Source: Acinetobacter tandoii DSM 14970 = CIP 107469
Lineage (GTDB): Bacteria > Pseudomonadota > Gammaproteobacteria > Pseudomonadales > Moraxellaceae
Reading direction: 5' to 3'
Assembly (NCBI RefSeq): GCF_000400735.1
Contig: NZ_KE007360.1
Coordinates: 201,372 to 265,371, forward strand
DNA: 64,000 nucleotides
Under the pieces are notes generated by a model. It was given only the letters and a program-made list of their open reading frames with translations. It was not told the DNA's origin and ran no database searches. Each line of letters begins with the position of its first letter. Position 1 is the first letter of the stretch. Position numbers and translations under genes: made by a program. This document shows, piece by piece, positions 53,354 to 62,059 of this stretch.

Positions 53354-55174
53354 ATGCTCAAGCAGAGCATTGGTGTGGGAATGTTATGTCTAGCGGGGCA
53401 TGCTTATAGTGCAAATATTAGTGTCACCACCACTGAAGATGTTGTTAAGGATGATAAAGAATGTTCATTAAGAGAGGCCGTAAACTATATCAATAAAGAT
53501 ATGCCTAAAGAGGGATATTTTGGCTGTGGTGGGGAAGATGCAAGTCCTGTCATTTTATTAGAGAAGCAGAAAGTTTATAAACTCAATTCGCACTTAAACA
53601 TTCAGCGTGAATTAACCATTAAAACCAATTATGAGGCTGATTTTAATGAGACGCCTGTTTTAGGTAAAAACAATGCTGTGCTACAAATGCAGGCGAAAGA
53701 TAATATTTTACGCATTGATGATGGTTCACAAGAGAAGCTACTGAGTGTAGCTCTGTATGAAATCAGCCTACAAGGTTGTGGTCAGGTTCAATGTGCTCAA
53801 CAAGGTGGACTGATTTATAACAATGAATATTTGCAATTAAGTTATGCAGGATTGTCAGGTGGATATGCTGCTCAAGGTGGGGCAATTTATAACGTTGGTA
53901 ATTCTACGATAGAAAATACGACGGATAGTTTGGTTGTCATTCAGAATAGTTTGTTGGAGAAAAACTATGCCAATGAAGGTGCGGTTTTATTTACCCAACG
54001 TCCTGCATATAAAATTCTCAATAGTGTTATTCGAAATAATGAGACAGCAAATACTACATCGGCAGGCATTTATTCATCGTTATTATTCAATACCAATCAG
54101 TTGCCGACTTCTATATTAAATGTCGCCAATTTTATTAAGAACAGTACTTTTCTACAGAATAAAGGTTACTTGCTGAATTTACGTGATGGCATTGGCTTAA
54201 ATAACCTGACCATGATTGGGAATGCCCAAGGTATTCAGTTTGTTGCTCCTCAGGGAAAAGCTTTTCTGGCAAACAGTATTTTGGTGGGGAATCCGTATCC
54301 GATTACCAATCAGCAGGATTGTAAATTTGAGTCTGGTGATCAGAGCATTTTACAAAATAATTTAGTTTCTGCGGTTTGTGGACAAGGGTCAGCAGAGTAT
54401 CCGAATGACATTTTGACCCAAACGGCTTTAGTTGCAGGCAGTACAATTGAAGGAAAATGTAGCAGTGCAAATTTAGATCGACAAAGTTTGGTCTGTCCAT
54501 TTAATCAGGGAACGAGTGATTTTTTAGGTTACTTTAAGCCACGTTTATTGGTGTCTTATCAAAACTTGAGTGATTCTTTAATCGTTAATAAAGGTAAACA
54601 ATCTACAGATTCTGACACTGCACGGGTTGAATGTGAATCGAGTGATCAGCGTGGACAAGTACGTGATTCAAATAATGTCCTTTGTGACCGTGGTGCTATT
54701 GAGTTAGTGTTTCCAACAACAATCGCGTTAATCGGGGATGATATCAATTACGGTGAAGTTGCGAAAATGTCGGTTGCCGATTTACTGGGTGATGGCGAAC
54801 TTTTGCCGAAAGATCAATGTGAAGCCTTATTAGGTGCGAATCCAGCGGGCGGTGCTTGGCAAGATGGATGTTTACAGGTCGTTCCAACAATTACTCAGCC
54901 TAAAGGGAATTTAACCATAGATGAGGAAGGAAACATTCAGTACAAGCCGAATGGGAACTGGCATGGTGCTGATATTTTCAAGATTCGCTTAGTCACGACA
55001 ACTACACGATTCAATGATTCTAAAAACCCTTATTTAGAAATAAAAGTGCAAGTCTCTCAGGCACCAGCTGGACAAATGGAAAGCAGTAAAGTGAAAACTT
55101 CGGGCGGGAGTGCAGGGATATTTAGTTTATTCGGTTTATTGGGACTAATTGGGTTACGTCGTTACAAGAAATAG
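53354..55174 (+). CDS. Secreted CSLREA protein with GlyGly-CTERM tail (rhombotarget-like), first copy
   Basis: A 606-residue exported protein. Signal peptide about 1-20, then the CSLREA motif (C37) soon after it, a right-handed beta-helix region (about 60-350; repeated GGAIYN, IYN and NS-I-N turns), a disulfide-rich middle, and a tandem-95/cadherin-like unit (GNIQYKPNGNWHGADIFKI). The C-terminus is SGGSAGIFSLFGLLGLIGLRRYKK cut after a Ser-Gly-Gly linker: Gly-rich spacer, hydrophobic helix, basic end, i.e. a GlyGly-CTERM tail processed by a rhomboid-like rhombosortase. AAGGAG lies six bases before ATG 53354. Surface or secreted role unknown. Confidence 0.82.
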   Translation: MLKQSIGVGMLCLAGHAYSANISVTTTEDVVKDDKECSLREAVNYINKDMPKEGYFGCGGEDASPVILLEKQKVYKLNSHLNIQRELTIKTNYEADFNETPVLGKNNAVLQMQAKDNILRIDDGSQEKLLSVALYEISLQGCGQVQCAQQGGLIYNNEYLQLSYAGLSGGYAAQGGAIYNVGNSTIENTTDSLVVIQNSLLEKNYANEGAVLFTQRPAYKILNSVIRNNETANTTSAGIYSSLLFNTNQLPTSILNVANFIKNSTFLQNKGYLLNLRDGIGLNNLTMIGNAQGIQFVAPQGKAFLANSILVGNPYPITNQQDCKFESGDQSILQNNLVSAVCGQGSAEYPNDILTQTALVAGSTIEGKCSSANLDRQSLVCPFNQGTSDFLGYFKPRLLVSYQNLSDSLIVNKGKQSTDSDTARVECESSDQRGQVRDSNNVLCDRGAIELVFPTTIALIGDDINYGEVAKMSVADLLGDGELLPKDQCEALLGANPAGGAWQDGCLQVVPTITQPKGNLTIDEEGNIQYKPNGNWHGADIFKIRLVTTTTRFNDSKNPYLEIKVQVSQAPAGQMESSKVKTSGGSAGIFSLFGLLGLIGLRRYKK

Positions 55175-55189
55175 GCAAGGGAATTGACC

Positions 55190-57604
55190 GTGAAAAATTA
55201 TAAAAAAGGTTTACTGACGTTAATGGTACTTTCTGCAATGTCATTGATGGCAGCAGAAGATACATTTATTCATGTCACTACGTTTGATGATGAAGATGGT
55301 GAGAATCTAAATCAATGTTCTTTACGCGAAGCCATAAAAACTGCCGCCGATAATAAAGCTTTTGGTGGATGTAATGCAGGTGATACACGTTTAGGGCAAA
55401 AAGATCGGATTCAGTTAAAAGAGGGCTCTTATAAACTGAAGCGTGAATTGGTCCCGCAATCCGTGATAGAGATTTATGGTGCCGAACCGCTTGATTATTC
55501 CAAGAAACATGTATTGACCAATACTTATCCTGCCACGACCGCGATTAAAACAACCATCAGTGGAGAAAATCAAACACGGATTCTGAATAGTTCTTTATCA
55601 AAATATGGGGTTTCATTTAAAAACTTAACGTTGGCGAATGCGGTAAGTACGGGATTGGGTGGAGCTATTTATGCTGGTGCAGACATTAATTTGTCTAATG
55701 TCGCAATTATGAACTCACGTGCAGCACAAGGTGGTGCAATTTACCTTGATGGCAACATCGCTTTGACTATCGATCATGGCTTAATACAAGGTAACCAAGC
55801 AGGACAGGGCAGCGTTCTAGCAATGACGTGCCTGAATAATTTGTTATTCACCAAGCCGACCATTACCATTCAAAACAGTAGCCTTGTGGCGAATGGTGCA
55901 GCGAATAATCAGAGTATGTTGGATATTTGTGGTGAAGCATCAATATTATTACAAACCAATACCATTGCTAAAAATCAGGCGAATAGCAGTACAGGGGCAA
56001 TCATTAAAAATGTCTCTTCGAATGCCACGCAGGCTAATTTAAGTGAAAATAGCACGCTGACATTGCTCAGTAATACCATCGTTGAGAACAATGCGGCCAG
56101 TACACTACTTTACGATCAATTAGGGAGTAAAAATATTTCGTTTAATGTGTTGGCTTATAACTCGGGGCAGTCATGCCGTTATGCTTTGAATAACGGGAAT
56201 GTGACCGATGCCAAGCTCAATATGAGTGCAATCAATAATGCTTTGCAATTGGCCGCTGTAACAGGGCAATGTAATCTGCCGAAGGTGGCTTATGAAAGTA
56301 ATGTTTCTGGGACCAACACCAATATTGATGTCAGTAATATTTCGATGGCAACATTACTGACTACATATACAGAACCGAATGCCAATACTGAATATCTACC
56401 GCTGTATTATCCTAGAAATAATCAGACAGCAAATGATTTGGTCAATCTGGGTACCGTAGGATGTAGTGATGTTGATCAACGCGGATTTAGTCGCATTACG
56501 GATGCCACATTAATTCTCAATCCGAGTATGAAAAATACATGTGATATTGGTTCGGTTGAGCTGATGCGTCTAACTGCAGCAGATATTATTAATTTAAAAA
56601 ATTTATCTTATTCACAGATGATCGCTGACTATCAGCGAGCGATTGATTTATATCAAAAACGAATTGATGATAAATCGACGGATGCAAAGTATTTAACACA
56701 ATATCAAGCTGAATTGAGCGCTTTTAAGGATTTGAAGAGCAATACTGAAAAGTATGCCAAGTACCGTGCAATTTATATTGATCCATTTGCGCTAGCATTG
56801 CCAGATGAACAATGGGTCAATAACGAGTCTCAGGTTCAGGCATTGAATGCAGAAAATTATACGATTAATACCCAAGTTTTAGGTGTGGGGCATTATTCTG
56901 GTGAAGGCAGTAACTTCCAATTTATTGGTGATCAAGATCCGAAGTTAAAATGTGAATGGGTACCAGAACTTAAACGAATCATGTTTTATCGACTGGATGA
57001 CAGTATTTCTACCATTGGTGAAAGTGCATTATGTATTTATCGTATTACCTCGAAAGCGGATACAACTAAAACCACTTCGGGTTTATTAAGCGCAAGTTTT
57101 ACCAATATTGCTCCTATTGCAAAAGAGGATACTTACAGCTTGCAATATGGGTCTAGCCAGAAAATTTCCTTGCATCCACTTGAAAATGATTTTGATGATG
57201 ATGGTCCCAAAGGCAGTATTGCTGGATTGAATAAAGCCGATTTTTATCGTAATGAAGCGGGTCAAGAATTGGCAATTCGATTGGATAGTTTACCCAGTGC
57301 TATGATGGTTGACCCGTCAGTTCCGCATGGACCATGTCCTGGAAGTGCCATGCGAGATACTTGTTATTCGAGCGACTTGGTGGTGCAGGTAAAAAATAAT
57401 TACAGCCCATTCGACCAGATTTTGGAATATACCGTATTTGATGCGGAAGGCTTGGCTTCAAATCGAGCAAAAATTTATTTAAATAATACAGCTAAGAATA
57501 CAGTCACCTCTGGCGGTGGCGGCGGTTCAATTGGATGGTGGAGTTTATTGGGTTTGTTGGGTTTAGGTTTGTATCGACACCATAGCCAGACAAAAAAGCG
57601 TTAA
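55190..57604 (+). CDS. Secreted CSLREA protein with GlyGly-CTERM tail (rhombotarget-like), second copy
   Basis: A larger paralogue of 804 residues. GTG 55190 is chosen since AAGGGA is seven bases upstream and the result begins with a normal signal peptide (MKNYKKGLLTLMVLSAMSLM). It contains CSLREA (C43), a beta-helix region with GGAIYAG and GGAIYLDG turns, a coiled-coil-like insert (about 465-530, YQRAIDLYQKRIDDK), and a cadherin-like domain (APIAKEDTYSLQYG). The tail is SGGGGGSIGWWSLLGLLGL plus a basic end. It starts 15 bases after the first copy, so both are one operon. No rhombosortase gene lies in the window. Confidence 0.82.
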   Translation: MKNYKKGLLTLMVLSAMSLMAAEDTFIHVTTFDDEDGENLNQCSLREAIKTAADNKAFGGCNAGDTRLGQKDRIQLKEGSYKLKRELVPQSVIEIYGAEPLDYSKKHVLTNTYPATTAIKTTISGENQTRILNSSLSKYGVSFKNLTLANAVSTGLGGAIYAGADINLSNVAIMNSRAAQGGAIYLDGNIALTIDHGLIQGNQAGQGSVLAMTCLNNLLFTKPTITIQNSSLVANGAANNQSMLDICGEASILLQTNTIAKNQANSSTGAIIKNVSSNATQANLSENSTLTLLSNTIVENNAASTLLYDQLGSKNISFNVLAYNSGQSCRYALNNGNVTDAKLNMSAINNALQLAAVTGQCNLPKVAYESNVSGTNTNIDVSNISMATLLTTYTEPNANTEYLPLYYPRNNQTANDLVNLGTVGCSDVDQRGFSRITDATLILNPSMKNTCDIGSVELMRLTAADIINLKNLSYSQMIADYQRAIDLYQKRIDDKSTDAKYLTQYQAELSAFKDLKSNTEKYAKYRAIYIDPFALALPDEQWVNNESQVQALNAENYTINTQVLGVGHYSGEGSNFQFIGDQDPKLKCEWVPELKRIMFYRLDDSISTIGESALCIYRITSKADTTKTTSGLLSASFTNIAPIAKEDTYSLQYGSSQKISLHPLENDFDDDGPKGSIAGLNKADFYRNEAGQELAIRLDSLPSAMMVDPSVPHGPCPGSAMRDTCYSSDLVVQVKNNYSPFDQILEYTVFDAEGLASNRAKIYLNNTAKNTVTSGGGGGSIGWWSLLGLLGLGLYRHHSQTKKR

Positions 57605-57670
57605 ATTAAGTGTTGGTATTAACTTCATTGTGCAGTGATGAAGTTAATATTTAAGTGTTGAGTAGAATAT

Positions 57671-57706
57671 AAAAAGCCAATCTTACTTATTGTAGATTGG
57701 CTTTTT
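57671..57706. terminator. Bidirectional terminator after the CSLREA operon
   Basis: Perfect 13-base stem AAAAAGCCAATCT/AGATTGGCTTTTT around a ten-base loop; serves also the convergent DUF3106 gene. Confidence 0.9.
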
Positions 57707-57738
57707 ATATATGATTATTTATTGCTGTTAAAGCGTTC

Positions 57739-58143
57739 TTAATGCTGTTCAATGGTATGGTGTAAGTATTTGTTCATATACTCTTCACGTATAGTAATAC
57801 GTTCTTCGGGTGTCGCTTTTTGCATGCGCGCGCGCAAATCATTACGTTCTTGGCTACTCATTTGTTGCCAAGTTTCACGCATTTTTTGTTTTTCTTGTTC
57901 AGGTAATTGCGTAAACCAGTCCATACGTTGTTGTAAGCTATTGCTTTGTTCATCAGGAATTTCTTTAAGAGATTGATAGCGTTTAATCAATGCACGCTGT
58001 TCTTGTTCAGAAAGCGTTTCCCACGTTTCAGCCACTTGAGTATTGGCATCTTTAGAAAAAATCCAAAAACGTTCGAAACCTGCAAAACTTGTTTGCAAGA
58101 AACCGAGTGCACAAAAAGCAAAAGCTAACCGTCTAGCTGCCAT
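57739..58143 (-). CDS. DUF3106 periplasmic protein
   Basis: ATG 58143 (MAARRLAFAFCALGFLQTSFA) gives a signal peptide and 134 residues; AAGGT is seven bases upstream. The mature part repeats the DUF3106 pattern W-x-x-L-S-x-x-E-Q/R-x-x-L (ETWETLSEQEQRALIKRYQS, DWFTQLPEQEKQKMRETWQQ, MSSQERNDLRARMQ), which should form a helical bundle. The family is commonly found behind ECF sigma factors. It overlaps the upstream gene by 11 bases. Function unknown; a periplasmic sensor like Spy/CpxP relatives is conceivable. Confidence 0.85.
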   Translation of the reverse strand: MAARRLAFAFCALGFLQTSFAGFERFWIFSKDANTQVAETWETLSEQEQRALIKRYQSLKEIPDEQSNSLQQRMDWFTQLPEQEKQKMRETWQQMSSQERNDLRARMQKATPEERITIREEYMNKYLHHTIEQH

Positions 58144-58453
58144 GTGGAACCTTGTCCTCACCTAAAACCATTAACATTTCCAAATCTTCAACCATTTGTG
58201 GAGAAAGTTTTGGTGTTACTACAACTTGATTCTGTGGTTTTTCAGACATATCGAAAGAATTCGGTAAAACCACAATTCCTGCAATTGCTGCTGCTAGAGC
58301 AAACCCAGTCATTTTGAAATAGACAAAGCGTGATGATTTTTGTTGTTGGATATGATCCAGAACATGATTCATCACGACAGGTTTTGCCTTATGTTGCTGC
58401 GCAAGACCATCAAGTTTACAAGTGACTTGTTTTAAGAAATCATCCTGTTTCAT
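58133..58453 (-). CDS. Single-pass membrane protein, probable anti-sigma factor
   Basis: A 106-residue protein with a cytoplasmic N-terminus (about 45 residues), one helix (MTGFALAAAIAGIVVLP, about 48-64) and a periplasmic tail rich in Met and Leu (VEDLEMLMVLGE). It overlaps the sigma gene by ATGA and the DUF3106 gene by 11 bases. Position and topology indicate an anti-sigma factor, but the HxxxCxxC zinc motif of the common class is absent. Inferred from context. Confidence 0.65.
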   Translation of the reverse strand: MKQDDFLKQVTCKLDGLAQQHKAKPVVMNHVLDHIQQQKSSRFVYFKMTGFALAAAIAGIVVLPNSFDMSEKPQNQVVVTPKLSPQMVEDLEMLMVLGEDKVPHGS

Positions 58454-59085
58454 TCAGATGACCCTCCCGAATATGGATTCAAATGCGATAATGCAGATCG
58501 CAAACCTTGAATCGCGCGATGATAATGTGTTTTTACACTGCCTTCACTACAGTTCATAATTTGAGCAGTCGTTTGCGTATCAAAACCTTCCCAAGCCCGA
58601 AGCATAAACGCTTGCTGTTGACGAACTGGTAGTTGGCGAATCGCAGCTTGAATTTCTTCAATCGTGACAGCCTGATCCAGAAACTCAAGTGGACTAGGGG
58701 TTGCTTCATCAATAACATCCTGAATTTCAAGATCATCTTCATCTAGACTCACCTTTTTGAAAAAGGAAAAAGGTTGAGAGCGACGAGCTTCTTTACGGCG
58801 CCAATCTTGCAGTTTGTTATTTAAAATGGTGTAAAACAGGGGATACCATTCTTCAGTCGACTTCTCTGAATAGGATTTATGCAAAGAAATAAAGGCTTCT
58901 TGGACTAAATCCATTGCGATTCCTTGTTGTCCTTGCGTTGCATTTTCCATCATCACGAGTGCACGTCCAGTCACGTCTTGCATAAAATTTTTCAGACGTT
59001 GTTCAGCCGTACTTTTTAAAGCACTTAAATTTTCAGGCTGAGACTGCTTTGGCGCTAAATCCATAGAAATGGAAAACCCTGTCAT
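58450..59085 (-). CDS. ECF-type RNA polymerase sigma factor
   Basis: Region 2 is visible as MDLVQEAFISLHKSYSEKS with LQDWRRKEARR, and region 4 as IRQLPVRQQQAFMLRAWEGF and MNCSEGSVKTHYHRAIQGLR. The order and size (211 residues) fit the ECF group. ATG 59085 (MTGFSISMDL) is chosen because GGTGAT, a good match to the anti-Shine-Dalgarno, lies just upstream; TTG 59151 is unlikely. The ribosome site is partly inside a 14-base inverted repeat. Operon with the anti-sigma-like and DUF3106 genes. Confidence 0.85.
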   Translation of the reverse strand: MTGFSISMDLAPKQSQPENLSALKSTAEQRLKNFMQDVTGRALVMMENATQGQQGIAMDLVQEAFISLHKSYSEKSTEEWYPLFYTILNNKLQDWRRKEARRSQPFSFFKKVSLDEDDLEIQDVIDEATPSPLEFLDQAVTIEEIQAAIRQLPVRQQQAFMLRAWEGFDTQTTAQIMNCSEGSVKTHYHRAIQGLRSALSHLNPYSGGSSE

Positions 59086-59094
59086 TGGATTATC

Positions 59095-59140
59095 ACCATT
59101 ATTTCCAATACATATCCTTAATAACGTTGGAAATAATGGT
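59095..59140 (-). promoter_or_regulatory. Perfect 14-base inverted repeat in the sigma-factor leader
   Basis: Arms ACCATTATTTCCAA (59127-59140 on the minus strand reading) and TTGGAAATAATGGT (59095-59108) are perfectly complementary across an 18-base loop. As RNA, the 3' arm contains GGT of the sigma gene's GGTGAT ribosome site. The loop holds AAGGA followed by ATG, opening a four-codon frame (MYWK-stop). Confidence 0.7.
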
Positions 59141-59222
59141 TTGGTTGACAATATCCGTTATTATTTTTTCAAGTGTAATCTATTTTTGAAATTGGGCGGG
59201 ACAATTTAAAATAAAAAGTGTA

Positions 59223-59999
59223 TTAGATACGTTGACGTACCATTTCAAATAAGCAAACAGAACCTGCAATAGCAACATTTAGTGATTCTTGCCCACCTGG
59301 TTGTGGAATTGCCACAGCTTGTGCATGTGCAAGCGCATAGTCTGAAGCACCTTGACCTTCATTGCCCATGATCCAGACGCATGCTCGCGTTAAATCTTGA
59401 GCATATAGACTGGTTGAGCGATGTGAACTGGTTACATAGACAGGAATTTTGAACTGTGGCAAAACTTGTTCCAGCTCGACATTTTCATAAATATCTAAAG
59501 AGAAGTGTGCCCCCATACCTGCACGGAGTACACGTGGTGACCAAAGTGAAGCCGTACCTTTAGTGGTAATAATTTGCTGAACGCCTGCTGCAGCTGCAGA
59601 ACGGAGTAAAGTACCGACATTGCCTGGATCTTGGATACTTTCCAAAATCAAAGTATCTAAATTGTATTGCAATGCCTGAGAAGACGATGGCAAATCGATA
59701 ATGGCAAGACAAGCAAGGGTAGTGCCTAAAGTACTTAAATCTTTGTATAAAGATTCACTTAAAATAAAAATTGAACCATGATAAAGACGTTGGATTTCTT
59801 CTAAGTCTGGGTGTTGTAGTGCGAGTTCCGTGGTAAAAATGGCATTGATTTTTTTTTGCTCTTGCAACCATGCCAAACACAAATGTGTACCTTCAAGCAC
59901 GGTTTGACCTTGCTTTTTGCGATAGGTGTTTTGCTCAATTAAGCCACGTAAGTGTTTAATTTTTGGGTTGTCTTTCGATTCTAAAAAAATTATAGGCAT
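59223..59999 (-). CDS. TrmH/SpoU-family RNA 2'-O-methyltransferase
   Basis: A 258-residue SPOUT methyltransferase. An L30e-like substrate-binding N-terminus (LESKDNPKIKHLRGL, LEGTHLCLAWL) precedes the knot domain with its three motifs: LESIQDPGNVGTLLRSAAAAG, WIMGNEGQGAS, and IPQPGGQESLNVAIAGSVCL. It likely 2'-O-methylates rRNA or tRNA; the site is not predictable, with YsgA or RlmB-type proteins the closest in layout. Single gene. Confidence 0.92.
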   Translation of the reverse strand: MPIIFLESKDNPKIKHLRGLIEQNTYRKKQGQTVLEGTHLCLAWLQEQKKINAIFTTELALQHPDLEEIQRLYHGSIFILSESLYKDLSTLGTTLACLAIIDLPSSSQALQYNLDTLILESIQDPGNVGTLLRSAAAAGVQQIITTKGTASLWSPRVLRAGMGAHFSLDIYENVELEQVLPQFKIPVYVTSSHRSTSLYAQDLTRACVWIMGNEGQGASDYALAHAQAVAIPQPGGQESLNVAIAGSVCLFEMVRQRI

Positions 60000-60013
60000 G
60001 TTTGCTAGAGTCC

Positions 60014-60047
60014 ACAGAAGTAGGCATAAAACCTACTTCTGTTTTTT
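60014..60047 (+). terminator. Terminator-like hairpin oriented on the plus strand between two minus-strand genes
   Basis: Perfect 11-base stem ACAGAAGTAGG/CCTACTTCTGT, seven-base loop, then six T residues on the plus strand. On the minus strand, the direction of both flanking genes, the stem is followed by GGACTC and no T run. Confidence 0.65.
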
Positions 60048-60050
60048 AAA

Positions 60051-61025
60051 TTAATTGTGGTATTGAGTTACTAGATCAACTTCATTTTTTGAACCAATAA
60101 TTACAGGTACACGTTGGTGTAACTCTGTTGGTTCAATCTCAAGAATACGAACGCGACCAGTTGTAGAAGCACCACCTGCTTGTTCCATTAACATACTCAT
60201 TGGGTTGGCTTCGTACATCAAACGTAAACGACCCGCTTTTTTCGGATCTTTAAGGTCATATGGGTACATGAAGATACCGCTACGGCAAAGAATACGATGA
60301 ATATCACCGACCATACATGCAACCCAACGCATGTTAAAGTCTTTTTCACGCGGGCCAGTTTTCCCTGCAAGTAATTCATCAATATAACGTTTTACCGGTT
60401 GTTCCCAGTGACGTTGATTAGATGCATTGATTGCATATTCTTTGGTGTCTGCTGCCACCTGAATGCTGTCAGTAGTTAATAAGAACTGTTGAGACTCAGG
60501 GTCGAAAGTAAAGAAGACTACGCCTGCACCTACAGTTAATGCCATCATGGTTGATGGACCATAAAGTACATAGCCCGCAGCAACTTGATGGACACCTGCT
60601 TGCATGAAATCTGCTGATTGCGTCACGGCATTTTTAGCTGGAAGAATTGAGAAAATCGTACCAACACACATGTTGATATCGATGTTGCTTGAACCATCGA
60701 GTGGGTCAAATAACACCAAATATTCACCATTTTCTTGTGCAGGTGTGAATTCATCAAGTTCTTCTGACGCCAAACCACCGACATGTGGGTGAACTTTTAA
60801 TGCATCAATTAAATAGTCATTTGAAATCACATCTAATTTTTTTTGTTCTTCACCTTGCACATTTTCATGCTGCGCACTGCCTAATACCCCAGCAAGTGCA
60901 CCTTTTTGTAAAGCTTGGTCAATCGTTTTACACGTATTTGCAATAGTATCAATGACTTTTGCAAGTTCAGGTGTAAGATTCCCAGTTTGTTGTTCTAAGA
61001 ATTGGGAAAGGGTGAGGTATGCCAT
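60051..61025 (-). CDS. fbp: Fructose-1,6-bisphosphatase, class 1
   Basis: Gluconeogenic enzyme that hydrolyses fructose 1,6-bisphosphate to fructose 6-phosphate. LASEE, the metal-binding [20 protein letters not shown] cut as [29 protein letters not shown] and the C-terminal [16 protein letters not shown] are characteristic. ATG 61025 ([13 protein letters not shown]) is chosen over an upstream extension. Length 324. Important in Acinetobacter because these bacteria usually grow on organic acids. Confidence 0.97.
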   Translation of the reverse strand: MAYLTLSQFLEQQTGNLTPELAKVIDTIANTCKTIDQALQKGALAGVLGSAQHENVQGEEQKKLDVISNDYLIDALKVHPHVGGLASEELDEFTPAQENGEYLVLFDPLDGSSNIDINMCVGTIFSILPAKNAVTQSADFMQAGVHQVAAGYVLYGPSTMMALTVGAGVVFFTFDPESQQFLLTTDSIQVAADTKEYAINASNQRHWEQPVKRYIDELLAGKTGPREKDFNMRWVACMVGDIHRILCRSGIFMYPYDLKDPKKAGRLRLMYEANPMSMLMEQAGGASTTGRVRILEIEPTELHQRVPVIIGSKNEVDLVTQYHN

Positions 61026-61207
61026 GGCAGGAAAACTCCGAGTGAAAACCAATCAAATTGAGCAAAAAAAATTTAGATAGCTATTTTAGAGGAGAATGCC
61101 GCAAAAGAAAAATTAAACTCGATTATTTGGCTTGATTTTGCCCTTGCAACTTTTAGGGATAATGCTATGTTGATGTGAAGGATGAAGAAGAATTGAGGAG
61201 CAGCAGA

Positions 61208-61399
61208 ATGACTACACAAAAGTTTGATGCCATGCCAACGCAAAATGAAGGCATTAGTTTAGATGATATTAGTCCTGAAAAGGTGAAAGAAGCTTGGAAA
61301 GAATATGAAGCCAAGCCTGAATACAAGAATTTCAATAAGCATGACCTCATTGAATCCATGCAGCATGAGCATGAAGAAGATGAGCAGAAACCTGCTTAA
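61208..61399 (+). CDS. Small acidic hypothetical protein, 63 residues
   Basis: ATG 61208 is well supported: GAGGAG lies seven bases upstream. The product (MTTQKFDAMPTQNEGISLDD, then KVKEAWKEYEAKPEYKNFNK and HEHEEDEQKPA) is hydrophilic and largely helical, with a His/Glu/Asp-rich tail. I recall similar small proteins in Acinetobacter genomes but no function. A clean terminator follows. Confidence 0.75.
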   Translation: MTTQKFDAMPTQNEGISLDDISPEKVKEAWKEYEAKPEYKNFNKHDLIESMQHEHEEDEQKPA

Positions 61400-61403
61400 T
61401 GCA

Positions 61404-61439
61404 TAAAAAAAGCGCTTTAATTTTAAAGCGCTTTTTTTA
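61404..61439. terminator. Bidirectional terminator between the small acidic protein gene and pal
   Basis: Perfect 16-base stem AAAAAAAGCGCTTTAA/TTAAAGCGCTTTTTTT with a two-base loop. Confidence 0.9.
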
Positions 61440-61454
61440 TGTCTGTAGACCTTG

Positions 61455-62027
61455 TTATTTTAATAAAGGTGGTACAGCTTCATAGTTCAATTCAACACGG
61501 CGGTTTTCTTTCCACGCATTTTCATCATGACCTGCATTGATTGGCATTTCTTTACCATAGCTGACTGCTTCTAATTGAGTCGGGTTTACACCATTCGTGA
61601 TTAAAAAGCTTTCTACAGCTTTGGCACGACGCTCACCTAGTGCCATATTGTATTCACGCGTACCGCGTTCATCCGTGTGACCTGTTAATGCCACTTTAGA
61701 GTTTGCATTTGCCACGAGGAATTGTGCGTGCGCTTGCAATGTTTGATAGTCTTCATTTGAAAGATCGCTGCTGTCGTAGTCAAAATGCACTACGCGTTTT
61801 GCTAGAAAAGCTTTGTTTGCAGCCGTAACCCCTTTTGAAGATGCGCCTGCAAGATTTTGTGCATTTAATGCAGCATCTTCACTTAATCCTTCAGTGCTGA
61901 CGGTTGTACCTGCTGAGTTTGGCGTTTGACCTGTTTGAATCTCGGCTGCAGGTTTACGGCTGGCACATCCAGTCATAATTAGGGCTGAAGCCAAAACAGG
62001 TAAAACTAATAGTTTAAGAGCGTTCAT
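61455..62027 (-). CDS. pal: Peptidoglycan-associated lipoprotein Pal
   Basis: Outer-membrane lipoprotein of the Tol-Pal envelope system. ATG 62027 (MNALKLLVLPVLASALIMTGC) has GGAG six bases upstream and gives a lipobox MTGC; ATGs at 62033 and 62039 are too close to it. The OmpA-like domain has VHFDYDSSDLS and LTGHTDERGTREYNMALGER, including the peptidoglycan-binding Asp and Arg. Length 190. Lies 32 bases after tolB. Confidence 0.96.
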   Translation of the reverse strand: MNALKLLVLPVLASALIMTGCASRKPAAEIQTGQTPNSAGTTVSTEGLSEDAALNAQNLAGASSKGVTAANKAFLAKRVVHFDYDSSDLSNEDYQTLQAHAQFLVANANSKVALTGHTDERGTREYNMALGERRAKAVESFLITNGVNPTQLEAVSYGKEMPINAGHDENAWKENRRVELNYEAVPPLLK

Positions 62028-62059
62028 CTTCATCTCCATAAAGATTGATTTTTAAAAAA

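Noticed and set aside
53354..57604. The two CSLREA proteins as Chlamydia-type polymorphic outer-membrane autotransporters
   Set aside because: The GGAIY turns look similar, but there is no C-terminal autotransporter barrel; the ends are short GlyGly-CTERM tails.
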